Shown here in pieces: positions 1-7,767 of a DNA stretch of 64,000 nt (its first letter is position 1; each line of letters begins with the position of its first letter). Where the stretch lies: positions 186,001-250,000 of the forward strand of contig NZ_RAIR01000005.1 in assembly GCF_003625485.1 (NCBI RefSeq), in the 5' to 3' direction. The DNA is from Butyrivibrio sp. CB08 (lineage in GTDB: Bacteria; Bacillota; Clostridia; Lachnospirales; Lachnospiraceae). The notes below the pieces were generated by a model. It saw only the letters and a program-made list of their open reading frames with translations, was not told where the DNA came from and did no database searches. Both the position numbers and the translations under genes were made by a program.

Positions 1-142
1 GATCCCAGGATATCTTGATGATGTAACTGGTGTTTACCAGACACCTCAGGGCTATTATGTAAAAGATGAGGATGTAGAGGAATTCGACAAGCAGTTCCCA
101 CCTAAGGAAAAGCTTAAACTTCCCGGACAGTTATTTGACTAA
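1..142 (+). CDS. C-terminal end of an unidentified protein (partial)
   Basis: An open frame enters the window at base 2 and stops at TAA 140-142, giving the last 46 residues of a protein whose start lies outside. The tail is acidic and then basic and ends KLKLPGQLFD. I do not recognise a family from it. Codon use matches its neighbours, and the GNAT gene that follows has its own ribosome site, so the two need not be co-regulated. Confidence 0.55.
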   Translation, partial: IPGYLDDVTGVYQTPQGYYVKDEDVEEFDKQFPPKEKLKLPGQLFD

Positions 143-182
143 ATAATGCGGACTACTTCTATTACCTTTCGGAGATACAGTA

Positions 183-731
183 ATGATAAGACTTGAAACA
201 GAAAGATTATGCCTACGTGACTACGTAGAATCTGACTTTGAGGCATATTATAAATTGAAAACTGATGACGAGACTATGTACTACATGCAGGATATAAGGC
301 TTGACGACCTCGAAACAGCTAAGGCTGAGTTCGAGGAAGTCCTTGCTGATATGGAGAGTGAGCATCGCAAGTTCTATTTTCTTCACATGGAGACCAAAGA
401 TACTCATGAGCAGGTAGGAAGCATAGGCTATACATTAGTTGATGAAACCCCTGTAGGAAAGATTGTTCATCTCGGATACTTCATATATCCGAAGTTCTGG
501 GGAAATGGATATACTACCGAGGCTCTTAAGAAGGTTTTTGAGTTCGCATTTACTGAAAACAACGTGTACAGAGTCACAACAGGTTGTCTTAAAGAGAATA
601 CCCGCTCCGAGAGAGTCATGCAAAAGAATGGCATGATAAAAGAAGCGGAACACGTTGATTATGAATGGCACGATGGACGTATGAAAACCCGTCTGGAGTA
701 CAGACTTTTGAAAAAAGAATGGGAACAGTAA
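183..731 (+). CDS. GNAT N-acetyltransferase, RimJ/RimL type
   Basis: This 182-residue protein belongs to the GNAT superfamily, which moves an acetyl group from acetyl-CoA to an amine. The opening IRLETERLCLRDY is typical of the RimJ/RimL (Acetyltransf_3) branch. The acetyl-CoA pyrophosphate loop is seen as WGNGYTTEA at about residues 106-114. The following NTRSERVMQKNG at about 139-150 is the usual motif B segment. The length is normal for the branch. GGAG at about 172-175 supports the ATG at 183. The substrate cannot be read from the sequence; ribosomal-protein or small-molecule acetylation are both possible. It is the first of fourteen intact GNAT genes in this window. Confidence 0.9.
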   Translation: MIRLETERLCLRDYVESDFEAYYKLKTDDETMYYMQDIRLDDLETAKAEFEEVLADMESEHRKFYFLHMETKDTHEQVGSIGYTLVDETPVGKIVHLGYFIYPKFWGNGYTTEALKKVFEFAFTENNVYRVTTGCLKENTRSERVMQKNGMIKEAEHVDYEWHDGRMKTRLEYRLLKKEWEQ

Positions 732-750
732 ACTGGGAGAGATGATGAGT

Positions 751-1581
751 ATGAAAAGAGTATTGGCTTTAATGATTGCGGGAGTAGTGCTTTGCGTCGG
801 AATAACAGCGTGTGGAAAAGGCTCTGAATCTAGCAATAACGTAGTTACAGTCGAAAAAGAAAGTGTACCCAGTGCGGAAGCTTCAAAAGAGACTTCTGCG
901 GATACAGGACTTTCCATACCAGGCCTCTGGCAGACAGCATCTATTGGATATGACGATGGGGAATCCATGCAGCCAGAATACTATGTACAGTTTACAGATT
1001 CTGAGATTCAGTATGGACACATGAAGGATGGAGAGTTTTCTCTGGACCACGCGGACAAAATCAGCACTATTGAAAAAACTGCCAGTGGTGGTATTAGAGT
1101 ACAGGCTGAGAATTCTAATGGATTTAAGTACACATATCAGACCTGTGAGACGGACAGCAATATCCTGGAATACTATGGAACATGGGATGAAAGCGAATTT
1201 GCTGATACATACAGTGGATCCTCATCACTGAGTATCTGCGTATCAGATCAGGCAAAAGAGCCTACGGTATCAGCAGATTTTCTTGATGATGATATCGTGT
1301 TTCATACGGACGAGAGCGTAGAGGACTTCAGGGTATATTCTCTGGAGCTGGACATCCATGACGATGGCACTGTGGATTACATTCCTACAGAGGTGTACCG
1401 TGAGGCGGAACTTACGAAAGACTCTCCGGCGACTGTTCATTTAGAATTCCCTGGAGATATGTCCCTTAACGGTTTTTCCTATAAAGGACCAGATGGTAGC
1501 GTAAAGACATTTACCATTGGAATAAGCGGCATGGACGGCTCTTTAGTGATTAATGCTGAAGACTATGAATTGCCGGACTGA
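751..1581 (+). CDS. Putative lipoprotein of unknown function
   Basis: The product is a predicted membrane-anchored lipoprotein. After a short basic start (MKRVLAL) there is a hydrophobic stretch and an I-T-A-C lipobox with Cys at residue 21. A Ser/Glu-rich linker follows, then an acidic globular domain of about 230 residues without a motif I recognise. Three in-frame ATGs lie close together at 742, 745 and 751. GGGAGAG ends at 741, so only 751 has normal spacing and I chose it. It sits 19 bases behind the preceding GNAT stop and is probably cotranscribed with it. Confidence 0.75.
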   Translation: MKRVLALMIAGVVLCVGITACGKGSESSNNVVTVEKESVPSAEASKETSADTGLSIPGLWQTASIGYDDGESMQPEYYVQFTDSEIQYGHMKDGEFSLDHADKISTIEKTASGGIRVQAENSNGFKYTYQTCETDSNILEYYGTWDESEFADTYSGSSSLSICVSDQAKEPTVSADFLDDDIVFHTDESVEDFRVYSLELDIHDDGTVDYIPTEVYREAELTKDSPATVHLEFPGDMSLNGFSYKGPDGSVKTFTIGISGMDGSLVINAEDYELPD

Positions 1582-1608
1582 CCATAACTTTGTTTAAGGA
1601 GACCAACT

Positions 1609-2058
1609 ATGGCAATTTTTGAGGTGAAAGAGTATAACGACATCGAAGTGGTAAAAGAGTTGTTCAAAGAGTATTCGCAGATCAAAGGCGCAGAAAGCTG
1701 CTTTGTTTCTTTTGATAAGGAACTGGCTGATCTGGAAGCCTTCTACAGTGGAGGAGCGCTTCTTGTTGGCTATGAAGATAATACTCCTGTAGCGTGTATA
1801 GCAATAAAGAAGCTGGATGATACTACTTGTGAGGCGAAACGATTATTCATTAAACCAGAGTATCGAGGCAAAGGATATGCCAGAATAATGTTAAACACCA
1901 TGCTTGAAAAGGCAAAAGAGCTTGGATTTGCGGAGGTTACATTTACAACGAAGCCTTCTGTAATGCAGATAGGATATGGCCTTTACAAGAGAATGGGATT
2001 TGAAGAAACTGGTGAAAAAGAAGGGATTGTCAGCATGAGGATGGCAGTCAGGGAGTAA
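1609..2058 (+). CDS. GNAT N-acetyltransferase
   Basis: This is a 149-residue single-domain GNAT. The acetyl-CoA loop reads YRGKGYARIML at about residues 85-95. The C-terminal YGLYKRMGFEETG is the usual last strand and helix of the fold. It belongs to the small-molecule Acetyltransf_1 branch rather than RimJ/RimL. AAGGAG at about 1596-1601 precedes the ATG. The substrate is unknown. It is one of a run of three consecutive acetyltransferase genes (183, 1609, 2084) interrupted only by the lipoprotein. Confidence 0.9.
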   Translation: MAIFEVKEYNDIEVVKELFKEYSQIKGAESCFVSFDKELADLEAFYSGGALLVGYEDNTPVACIAIKKLDDTTCEAKRLFIKPEYRGKGYARIMLNTMLEKAKELGFAEVTFTTKPSVMQIGYGLYKRMGFEETGEKEGIVSMRMAVRE

Positions 2059-2066
2059 GTAAAACA

Positions 2067-2105
2067 AAACAGTGAGGCGTTAGATGAAGCAAGAAAAAGA
2101 CTTTA
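2067..2105 (+). repeat. 39-bp exact repeat, copy A
   Basis: These 39 bases include the ribosome site and first seven codons of the GNAT gene at 2084. They recur without mismatch at 12060-12098. Outside the segment the sequences diverge at once. This copy is the functional one, because an intact acetyltransferase follows it. Confidence 0.9.
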
Positions 2106-2518
2106 AGCTTAGAATTACTGATGATGGGAACGAGCAAGATATTAACGATATTCATGCGATGTTAAAGGAGTACAACCTTAGTAAACGAGAAGCATCAAAG
2201 AATGTCCCTATTGGTTTGTTTTTAGAGGATGAAAAAAATAAAAAGGTAGCAGGACTTACTGGCGAAATTTTTGGGAACTGGTTGTGCATACATTATCTCT
2301 TTGTTGCTGAAGAATTCAGGAAAGAGGGTATGGGAAGCAAATTGTTATTATCTGCAGAAACGGAAGCCGTAAAACGCGGATGTAAATATGCGTTTGTTGA
2401 TACATTTTCGTTCCAGGCACCGGAGTTTTACAAAATGCATGGATATAAAGAGGTTTTTACTCTTAATGACTATCCTTATTCTGGCAAAAGGCATTACTAC
2501 ACAAAAGACTTAGTATAA
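2084..2518 (+). CDS. GNAT N-acetyltransferase
   Basis: This 144-residue GNAT has the acetyl-CoA loop FRKEGMGSKLLL at about residues 82-93 and a C-terminal FQAPEFYKMHGY. The same FQAPEFYK motif occurs in the GNAT at 4680, so the two are the same subfamily and probably paralogues. GTGAGG at about 2072-2077 precedes the ATG. The first seven codons and the ribosome site are duplicated near 12.06 kb as an orphan fragment. The substrate is unknown. Confidence 0.9.
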   Translation: MKQEKDFKLRITDDGNEQDINDIHAMLKEYNLSKREASKNVPIGLFLEDEKNKKVAGLTGEIFGNWLCIHYLFVAEEFRKEGMGSKLLLSAETEAVKRGCKYAFVDTFSFQAPEFYKMHGYKEVFTLNDYPYSGKRHYYTKDLV

Positions 2519-2649
2519 TGAATTTGAACCAGACGCTATCTAAAGTAGGATCTGCAATCGTAACAGTGACAGTAGTTCTGTTTGCATTTTTTCTGATTAT
2601 TGACTTTTTATTTTCTGCCCGTCGGTATACTTTCATTTCTTCATTTTAG
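2518..2649 (+). CDS. Possible 43-residue single-helix membrane protein
   Basis: An ATG overlaps the stop of the upstream GNAT gene (TAATG at 2516-2520) and opens a 43-codon frame ending in TAG 2647-2649. The peptide has a polar head, one strongly hydrophobic segment at about residues 13-32, and a basic tail SARRYTF, which is the layout of a small membrane protein. Translation would depend on coupling to the GNAT, since no separate ribosome site is clear. It may equally be chance coding or debris. Confidence 0.3.
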   Translation: MNLNQTLSKVGSAIVTVTVVLFAFFLIIDFLFSARRYTFISSF

Positions 2650-2664
2650 TTTGAGAAAAAAATA

Positions 2665-2694
2665 GTGAACCACTAACCCCGTCCCTGGGGGGTC
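2665..2694. repeat. REP-like hairpin, copy 1
   Basis: A short imperfect inverted repeat (TGAACC against GGGTCA) encloses AACCCCGTCCCTG. The same 13-base core, in reverse complement, lies inside the hairpin at 59115-59143. Short hairpins with a GGGACGGGG-type core are a recurrent intergenic repeat in clostridial genomes. The rest of the 2650-2735 gap holds nothing else I can identify apart from the ribosome site of the next gene. Confidence 0.6.
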
Positions 2695-2735
2695 ATGCAA
2701 CTGGCAGGGTAAAACTTTTACTTGGGAGGATTAGT

Positions 2736-3302
2736 ATGAACGCTAGAGAATACCTGGATATTTTACACATTGCTGAGAGATTGAAAGATACGCCACGCCA
2801 TTGCACTACTACAAAAAGGCGGACAGAGAGCGTTGCTGAACATAGTTGGCGTATTTCGCTGATGGCATTTCTTCTAAGGCACGAGTTTCCGGATCTGGAT
2901 ATGGATAAAGTTGTAGACATGTGCCTCATCCATGATCTTGGGGAATGCTTTACTGGTGATATTCCAACCTTTATCAAGACAGATGATGACAGAGAAGTTG
3001 AGGATTCGCTTCTCAACAAGTGGGTGCAATCACTGCCGGAGGAATTATCCAGAGATATCGCCGAGTTATACAAAGAGATGGATGCGCAGAAAACTAAGGA
3101 AGCAAAGTTATACAAGTCTCTTGATAAGCTCGAAGCTCTTATACAGCACAATGAATCTCCTATAGATACATGGTCAGAAAACGAGTTTGAGCTTAATAAA
3201 ACATATGCATTTGATACTGTTGCATTCTCGGATTGGCTTACTGAACTGAGAAAAGAAATTTTGGATGATACCCTAAAAAAGATAGAAGCTGAGAAGCAGT
3301 AA
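2736..3302 (+). CDS. HD-domain hydrolase, YfbR/HDDC2-like nucleotidase
   Basis: This 188-residue HD-superfamily phosphohydrolase resembles the YfbR/HDDC2 5'-deoxynucleotidases, which remove phosphate from deoxynucleoside monophosphates. The metal ligands are visible: His in EHSW (residue 36), the His-Asp pair in IHDLGE (66-67) and Asp130 in SLDKLEAL. The length fits the family. The start has GGGAGG at about 2724-2729. The P-loop nucleoside kinase-like gene 27 bases downstream could act on related substrates, which is inference from position only. Confidence 0.85.
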   Translation: MNAREYLDILHIAERLKDTPRHCTTTKRRTESVAEHSWRISLMAFLLRHEFPDLDMDKVVDMCLIHDLGECFTGDIPTFIKTDDDREVEDSLLNKWVQSLPEELSRDIAELYKEMDAQKTKEAKLYKSLDKLEALIQHNESPIDTWSENEFELNKTYAFDTVAFSDWLTELRKEILDDTLKKIEAEKQ

Positions 3303-3329
3303 CTTTAAATATATCGGAGGAGCGAACCA

Positions 3330-4103
3330 ATGAATTATTTTATAGAAGGTCTACAAGGAAGTGGCAAAAGTACTTTGCTAGAAAAGTTGGCCAGAAGATA
3401 TACAACTTGCGTAGTTTTACGTGAAGGTGATTATTCACCTGTAGAATTGGCTTGGTGTGCCCTCGTAACAAAAGAACAATATTCTGACATACTCGAGAAG
3501 TATGCTGGTATTCGTTCAATGATTGAAGATAATAGCTATGCTGAAGGCGATAATAAAATCATTTGCTATACGAAGATTCTCACGGATGTTCCGGGATTTC
3601 ATAAAGACCTTGAAAAATACGAAATCTATAATGGTCGTCTTGTTTTTGACGAGTTTAAGAGGATTGTATTTAACAGGTTTAATAATTGGAACGGCGATAA
3701 CATGATTTTTGAGTGCTCATTATTCCAGAATATTGTTGAAGATATGATACTTTACAGGAATGCTTCAGATCAGGCAATACTGGACTTTTATAAGGAACTT
3801 GCGGACTTGATTGAGAAAACACCGTTTCGTATATTTTATTTAGAAACAGAGAATGTTGCCGATAATATCGGGGTCATCAGAAAGGAGCGTTCCGATGAGA
3901 ATGGGAATGAGATGTGGTTTCCCCTTATGATGAGGTATTTTGATGAGTCACCTTATGCCAAAATTAATGGGATATCAGGTGAGGAAGAGTTGTTAAAACA
4001 CTTTTCGCACAGGCAAGAATTGGAACTTCGAATATGCAGAGAATTCTTCCGGGATAAGGTGACAGTGCTTAAATCAAAAGCATATTCGGATAAAGAATTA
4101 TAA
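3330..4103 (+). CDS. P-loop NTPase, possible nucleoside or small-molecule kinase
   Basis: The 257-residue protein opens with MNYFIEG followed by a Walker A loop (GLQGSGKST, residues 7-15). That placement is typical of small kinases such as deoxynucleoside kinases. No clear lid or DRS motif was found, so the phosphate acceptor is unknown. A perfect Shine-Dalgarno CGGAGG lies at about 3315-3320. It follows the HD phosphohydrolase closely and probably shares its transcript. AAA-type or antibiotic kinase functions are alternatives. Confidence 0.65.
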   Translation: MNYFIEGLQGSGKSTLLEKLARRYTTCVVLREGDYSPVELAWCALVTKEQYSDILEKYAGIRSMIEDNSYAEGDNKIICYTKILTDVPGFHKDLEKYEIYNGRLVFDEFKRIVFNRFNNWNGDNMIFECSLFQNIVEDMILYRNASDQAILDFYKELADLIEKTPFRIFYLETENVADNIGVIRKERSDENGNEMWFPLMMRYFDESPYAKINGISGEEELLKHFSHRQELELRICREFFRDKVTVLKSKAYSDKEL

Positions 4104-4139
4104 GCAAGTGCTAAATATCTTGTAAAGATGGAGAGATGG

Positions 4140-4679
4140 ATGAAAGCATTGGTGATTAACTGCAGTCCTGTCAGACATGGAGCTACAGCTGAGATAGTCA
4201 GTATTGTTTCACAGGAACTGTCAAAGAAATATGATGTTAAGAATATTTGCATTGATGACTATACCTTCAGTTTTTGCAAAGGATGCCGTTCGTGCCACAG
4301 CACTGCTAAGTGCGTGATAGAGGATGATATTCCGGTAATCATGGATGAATTTGATGCTGCAGATGTGATAGTTTCAGTTTCTCCATCGTACTGGGCTGAT
4401 ATTCCCGGACAATATAAAGCTTTTATAGACAGATGTACCCCATGGTGTAATACCCATGAGCCACATGCAACGATTAGACCAGGTAAAAGAGGCTACTCTA
4501 TAGCCCTTAGAACAGGGCCGAGTATGCCTGAATGTGAGCGGATTATTCATAGTATCGAGCACTTTTACGGACATTTAGAGATTCAAGCGGTGAAGAGCCT
4601 GGGATTGTGTTCTGTAGAATACAAGGAAAATGTGGAGCCAAGAATAGAGGAAATAAAAGAATTTTGTGAGGATATATAA
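4140..4679 (+). CDS. NADPH-dependent FMN reductase / iron-sulfur flavoprotein family
   Basis: This 179-residue flavodoxin-fold oxidoreductase starts with the flavin phosphate loop NCSPVRHGATAE at about residues 7-18. A cysteine cluster C-x2-C-x2-C-x5-C follows at residues 46, 49, 52 and 58, as in iron-sulfur flavoproteins. PSYWADIPGQYKAFIDR is the conserved flavin-binding and dimer segment. An upstream in-frame ATG at 4128 overlaps the ribosome site GGAG (4130-4133), so I place the start at 4140. Two relatives with the same cluster lie at 15373 and 28531. Confidence 0.85.
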   Translation: MKALVINCSPVRHGATAEIVSIVSQELSKKYDVKNICIDDYTFSFCKGCRSCHSTAKCVIEDDIPVIMDEFDAADVIVSVSPSYWADIPGQYKAFIDRCTPWCNTHEPHATIRPGKRGYSIALRTGPSMPECERIIHSIEHFYGHLEIQAVKSLGLCSVEYKENVEPRIEEIKEFCEDI

Positions 4680-5093
4680 ATGGTGATAAAAAGAGTATCT
4701 GAAACTGATGATAGAGCAGGCCTGTTTATAAATGAAGCATTCACAGATTATGCGATAAAGAGCAATGTGAAGCTGAATTTTGAGGAATACTGCTTTGCTG
4801 CAGAGAATGATGAGGGAGAAATCATAGGAGTAATAACCGGAAGAGCATATTACAACGAGGTTCATATCGGTGATCTGATAATTGATGAGAAGTATAGAAG
4901 GCTTAGGCTCGGATCAGAGCTTGTTAAGAAAGTTGAGGAGGAGTATTCGGGAAAGGGATTTGAGAAAATCACCCTGACGACCTTTGGATTCCAGGCACCG
5001 GAATTTTATAAGAAGCTTGGATACTCTTTGGAATTTGTTAGAGAAGACAAGGATCCTAAACTGAGCAAGTATTTCTATTCAAAGGCAATCTGA
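4680..5093 (+). CDS. GNAT N-acetyltransferase
   Basis: This 137-residue GNAT begins on the base after the stop of the FMN reductase gene, so the two are translationally coupled. The acetyl-CoA loop is YRRLRLGSELV at about residues 74-84. FQAPEFYKKLGY is shared almost exactly with the GNAT at 2084. The loop has RRLRLG where most members have RGKGIG, so the second glycine of the loop is replaced, but the scaffold is complete. The substrate is unknown. Confidence 0.87.
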   Translation: MVIKRVSETDDRAGLFINEAFTDYAIKSNVKLNFEEYCFAAENDEGEIIGVITGRAYYNEVHIGDLIIDEKYRRLRLGSELVKKVEEEYSGKGFEKITLTTFGFQAPEFYKKLGYSLEFVREDKDPKLSKYFYSKAI

Positions 5094-5106
5094 GTAATGG
5101 AGCATT

Positions 5107-5628
5107 ATGAAACAGTTATTTGAAATAGATCTTAAGGATTATAAAGAAACAGATACGGTTTTTCGCAGACCTTCAGCGAGGGCCATCATTATAAAAGATG
5201 ATAAGATAGCTCTCGTTTACAGCAAGAAAGAGAAGTATTACAAGTTCCCTGGCGGAGGAATCCATGATGACGAAGATAAGAAAGAAGCTCTCATCAGAGA
5301 GGTTCGGGAAGAAGTGGGTCTTGTAGTAATTCCTGAATCTATCAGGGAATATGGAAGTGTATTGCGAAGACAGAAGAGCACTGTAAAGGATGGCGAAATC
5401 TTTGAACAGGAGAACTATTACTATTTCTGTGATGTTGAGGACAGAGTTGTCGGACAGGATTTGGATGCTTATGAGGACAAAGCGGGGTTTGTGCTGAAAA
5501 TAGTGGATATCGATGAGGCTATTGCGACTAATGCAGCGTATTCTAGTGAAGATTATTTCAATGAAATTATGATCAAAAGAGATAGAAGAATGCTTGAAAT
5601 GGCAAAGCAGGAGTTAGGATGGAAATAA
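5107..5628 (+). CDS. Nudix hydrolase
   Basis: A 173-residue Nudix pyrophosphohydrolase. The Nudix box (G-x5-E-x7-REVREEVGL) is complete at about residues 50-72, with the metal-binding REVREE core. Family members cleave nucleoside diphosphates linked to another moiety. The specific substrate is not readable. The gene lies 13 bases after the preceding GNAT. Its last codons overlap an orphan GNAT start at 5619, as if a second open frame had been pasted onto its 3' end. Confidence 0.9.
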   Translation: MKQLFEIDLKDYKETDTVFRRPSARAIIIKDDKIALVYSKKEKYYKFPGGGIHDDEDKKEALIREVREEVGLVVIPESIREYGSVLRRQKSTVKDGEIFEQENYYYFCDVEDRVVGQDLDAYEDKAGFVLKIVDIDEAIATNAAYSSEDYFNEIMIKRDRRMLEMAKQELGWK

Positions 5629-5684
5629 GATTTGCTGACAAAAAAGATATTGTGAAGACTTCTGAGAATGCATGGTATTGGTAA
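5619..5684 (+). pseudogene. N-terminal remnant of a GNAT gene
   Basis: An ATG inside the last codons of the Nudix gene opens a 21-residue frame, MEIRFADKKDIVKTSENAW, then stops. That opening is characteristic of GNAT proteins (compare the start of the protein at 14382, which reads ILRLANKKDIK). The rest of the domain is missing, and a different complete GNAT begins 15 bases later at 5700. I read it as the truncated head of a lost acetyltransferase gene. Confidence 0.6.
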
Positions 5685-5699
5685 AGAAATGAGGATGAT

Positions 5700-6092
5700 A
5701 TGGACTACAGAATAATAGATGGCGCAGAGAGTATGAAGATGGAAGATATACAGAGGCTTCTTAAGATGACATACTGGGCAGATAAGCGTTCACCTGAGAC
5801 GGTTGAGAAGTCTGTGAAAAATGCTTCCTGTTATGGAATCTATATTGATGCAGAAGAAAAGCTTGTGGGATTTGCAAGGATAATCAGTGACTATGCAACT
5901 ACTTTCTATCTTGCAGATGTAATCATCGATCCTGAATATCAGCATCAGGGACTAGGAACCGCATTGGTTTCATATGCAGTATCCAGACCGGTATATCAAG
6001 GGCTTAGAGGAATTCTTCTAACCAAGAATGCTCATGGTTTGTACAGAAAGTTTGGGTTTGAGTTAAACACAGAGCGCGCAATGATTAAGTAG
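5700..6092 (+). CDS. GNAT N-acetyltransferase (short)
   Basis: This 130-residue GNAT has the acetyl-CoA loop YQHQGLGTALVSYAV at about residues 80-94 and ends soon after GLYRKFGFELN. Such compact members with YQHQGLGTAL and a terminal LYRKFGF are common in Firmicutes. GAGG at about 5691-5694 precedes the ATG. It directly follows the GNAT remnant at 5619, so acetyltransferase sequences have been replaced or stacked at this spot. Confidence 0.88.
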   Translation: MDYRIIDGAESMKMEDIQRLLKMTYWADKRSPETVEKSVKNASCYGIYIDAEEKLVGFARIISDYATTFYLADVIIDPEYQHQGLGTALVSYAVSRPVYQGLRGILLTKNAHGLYRKFGFELNTERAMIK

Positions 6093-6123
6093 AGGGTAAG
6101 AAACATGAGTGAAAGAGGGAAGG

Positions 6124-6438
6124 ATGGCATCAACTAAAGAGTATCTGGAATTCATATTAGAACAGCTTTCTGAGCTGGATGAAATAACATATAAGGCTAT
6201 GATGGGCGAATACATCATCTATTATCGTGGCAAGATTGTTGGCGGAATCTATGATGACCGTTTTCTCGTAAAGAATATTAAGGCAGCTGCAGATAAGATG
6301 CCAGATGCGGATCTAGAGCTTCCTTACGAAGGGGCAAAAAAGATGCTGCTTGTTGATGATGTTGATAATAAGGAGTTTCTTAGAAATCTTTTGGAAGCAA
6401 TGTATGATGAGCTTCCTGTTCCGAAGAAAAAGAAATGA
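6124..6438 (+). CDS. TfoX/Sxy N-terminal-domain protein
   Basis: A 104-residue protein consisting only of the TfoX N-terminal domain (KEYLEFILEQLSEL, then YKAMMGEYIIYYRGKIVGGI, then VKNIKAAADKMPDA). Full-length TfoX/Sxy is a competence activator in Proteobacteria. Stand-alone N-domains are widespread and their function is not settled. An upstream GTG at 6109 is in frame, but GAGGGA at 6115-6120 points to the ATG at 6124. The gap to 6530 holds nothing but that gene's weak ribosome site. Confidence 0.82.
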   Translation: MASTKEYLEFILEQLSELDEITYKAMMGEYIIYYRGKIVGGIYDDRFLVKNIKAAADKMPDADLELPYEGAKKMLLVDDVDNKEFLRNLLEAMYDELPVPKKKK

Positions 6439-6529
6439 TGATGAGACTGAGTACTATTTTGCAATAGTTCTGAAAGAATCCGGGAGTTGATCAGACAGAA
6501 TCAGGGTTAGATGAGATAACGGAGATGTT

Positions 6530-7126
6530 ATGAAAGTATTAGTTGTATATTGTCATCCAAGTAAAAACAGTTTTACACATACGATAAAGGAATCCTTTAT
6601 ACGAGGGCTCGAGGATGCAGGCCACTCTTATGAGGTCTCTGATTTGTATGCACAGGGATTTAATCCAGTCATGTCAGAAAGTGAATATATTAGAGAAGGA
6701 TTTTATCGATTAGAGGATCCTGTAGAGAAAGACATTCTTAATGAGCAGGCGAAGATTAATTCGGCCGACATTGTTGTATTTATTTATCCTGATTTTTGGA
6801 CGGCTTCTCCGGCTATGCTTGAGGGATGGTTCCAGAGGGTGTGGACATATGGTTTTGCCTATGGAGATAAAACTTCGATGAAAACTTTGGAAAAAGCCAT
6901 GTTTCTTATTACAATGGGAGGCTCATTAAAGGATGATATCAGGTTGCAGCAACTTGAAGCCATGAAGACTGTTATGGTTGGTGACCGAATTCGTAACAGG
7001 GCAAAAAAATGCGAAGTGTATGCTTTTGACGAAATGACCCGAGGCTATGGTAATGATATAAATAGAGAAGAAAGAATCGAAACATTTTCACAAAGGGCAT
7101 ATGATTTGGCAAAAGGATTAAGATAA
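6530..7126 (+). CDS. NAD(P)H dehydrogenase (quinone), Flavodoxin_2 family
   Basis: This 198-residue flavodoxin-like quinone reductase resembles the MdaB/KefF/NQO1 group. It opens MKVLVVYCHPSKNSFTHTI, the FAD/FMN phosphate loop. The conserved YPDFWTASPAMLEGWFQRV block at about residues 85-103 contacts the flavin. Such enzymes do two-electron reduction of quinones or azo and nitro compounds. No cysteine cluster is present, which separates it from the three iron-sulfur-type FMN reductases in the window. Confidence 0.88.
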   Translation: MKVLVVYCHPSKNSFTHTIKESFIRGLEDAGHSYEVSDLYAQGFNPVMSESEYIREGFYRLEDPVEKDILNEQAKINSADIVVFIYPDFWTASPAMLEGWFQRVWTYGFAYGDKTSMKTLEKAMFLITMGGSLKDDIRLQQLEAMKTVMVGDRIRNRAKKCEVYAFDEMTRGYGNDINREERIETFSQRAYDLAKGLR

Positions 7127-7177
7127 GGAAAGCCTTTTATATCGATATTATCTTTGAAGATAAACGAGGAGGGCATT

Positions 7178-7636
7178 ATGGATATTGAGTATCGTTGGAC
7201 TGGCGGTAGTAACGAAGATTTCAGATGCTTTTATGAAAAGACGGAAGAATATTACTGTAAGATTGTAGGTGGAATTTCCAATAGATCGGGATTTGTTCCA
7301 TATAATTTGTCTGACAGCATTTCGGATGTTATAATCGCATATTCTGATGGTACAGCAGTTGGATGTGCCGGATTAAAGAGATATTCCGATGCTGATGTTG
7401 AGATAAAAAGAGTCTGGGTAGAACCTGATTATCGAGGTAAAAAGATCGCAACACAAATAATGGAACGTGTTGAGGAAAAGGCCAGGCGAATGGGATTTAA
7501 AAGGGCAATTCTGCAAACGAGACCGATTATGCTTGATGCCGTTGGGTTATATGAGAAGAGAGGTTATGTTCTGATTGATAACTATCCCCCTTATGACAAG
7601 CTGGAAGGCGCCATTTGTATGGCGTTAAACTTATAA
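7178..7636 (+). CDS. GNAT N-acetyltransferase
   Basis: This 152-residue GNAT has the acetyl-CoA loop YRGKKIATQIMERVE at about residues 86-100 and ends with the usual AVGLYEKRGYVLIDNYPPY segment. A TTG at 7154 is in frame, but GGAGGG at 7169-7173 selects the ATG at 7178. Its stop codon TAA (7634-7636) is the first three bases of a 71-bp segment copied from the hydrolase gene at 9859. The gene end is therefore a recombination junction. Confidence 0.88.
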   Translation: MDIEYRWTGGSNEDFRCFYEKTEEYYCKIVGGISNRSGFVPYNLSDSISDVIIAYSDGTAVGCAGLKRYSDADVEIKRVWVEPDYRGKKIATQIMERVEEKARRMGFKRAILQTRPIMLDAVGLYEKRGYVLIDNYPPYDKLEGAICMALNL

Positions 7637-7704
7637 TACATATCTTTCGACTCTTCCTGCGAAGATTAACAAGTCAATTATAGACTATCAGGAATGGAAA
7701 AATG
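7634..7704 (+). repeat. 71-bp exact repeat, orphan copy
   Basis: These 71 bases match 9942-10012 without mismatch. In the second location they encode residues 28-51 of an intact alpha/beta hydrolase. Here they are detached from the rest of that gene. They begin at the stop codon of a GNAT gene and run straight into a GNAT C-terminal remnant. This is direct evidence for duplication and rearrangement inside the window. Confidence 0.95.
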
Positions 7705-7710
7705 CGGGCC

Positions 7711-7767
7711 TGCTCGGTTGGGTTTGAAATAGTTGGGACTCATCCGTGGTATAAGAGTGAAAAGTGA
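7711..7767 (+). pseudogene. C-terminal remnant of a GNAT-like gene
   Basis: Beginning seven bases after the 71-bp repeat, a frame reads CSVGFEIVGTHPWYKSEK and stops at 7765-7767. The pattern cysteine-x-x-G-F-E-I-V-G followed by a short tail is the usual end of a GNAT domain (compare MGFEETG and KRGYVLI in neighbours). Nothing upstream in this frame completes it. It abuts the start of the next gene, sharing bases with it. Confidence 0.5.

Noticed and set aside
435..968. Long open frame on the - strand opposite the GNAT and lipoprotein genes
   Set aside because: It is antisense to two well-supported genes, has no ribosome site, and its translation looks like low-complexity shadow coding.
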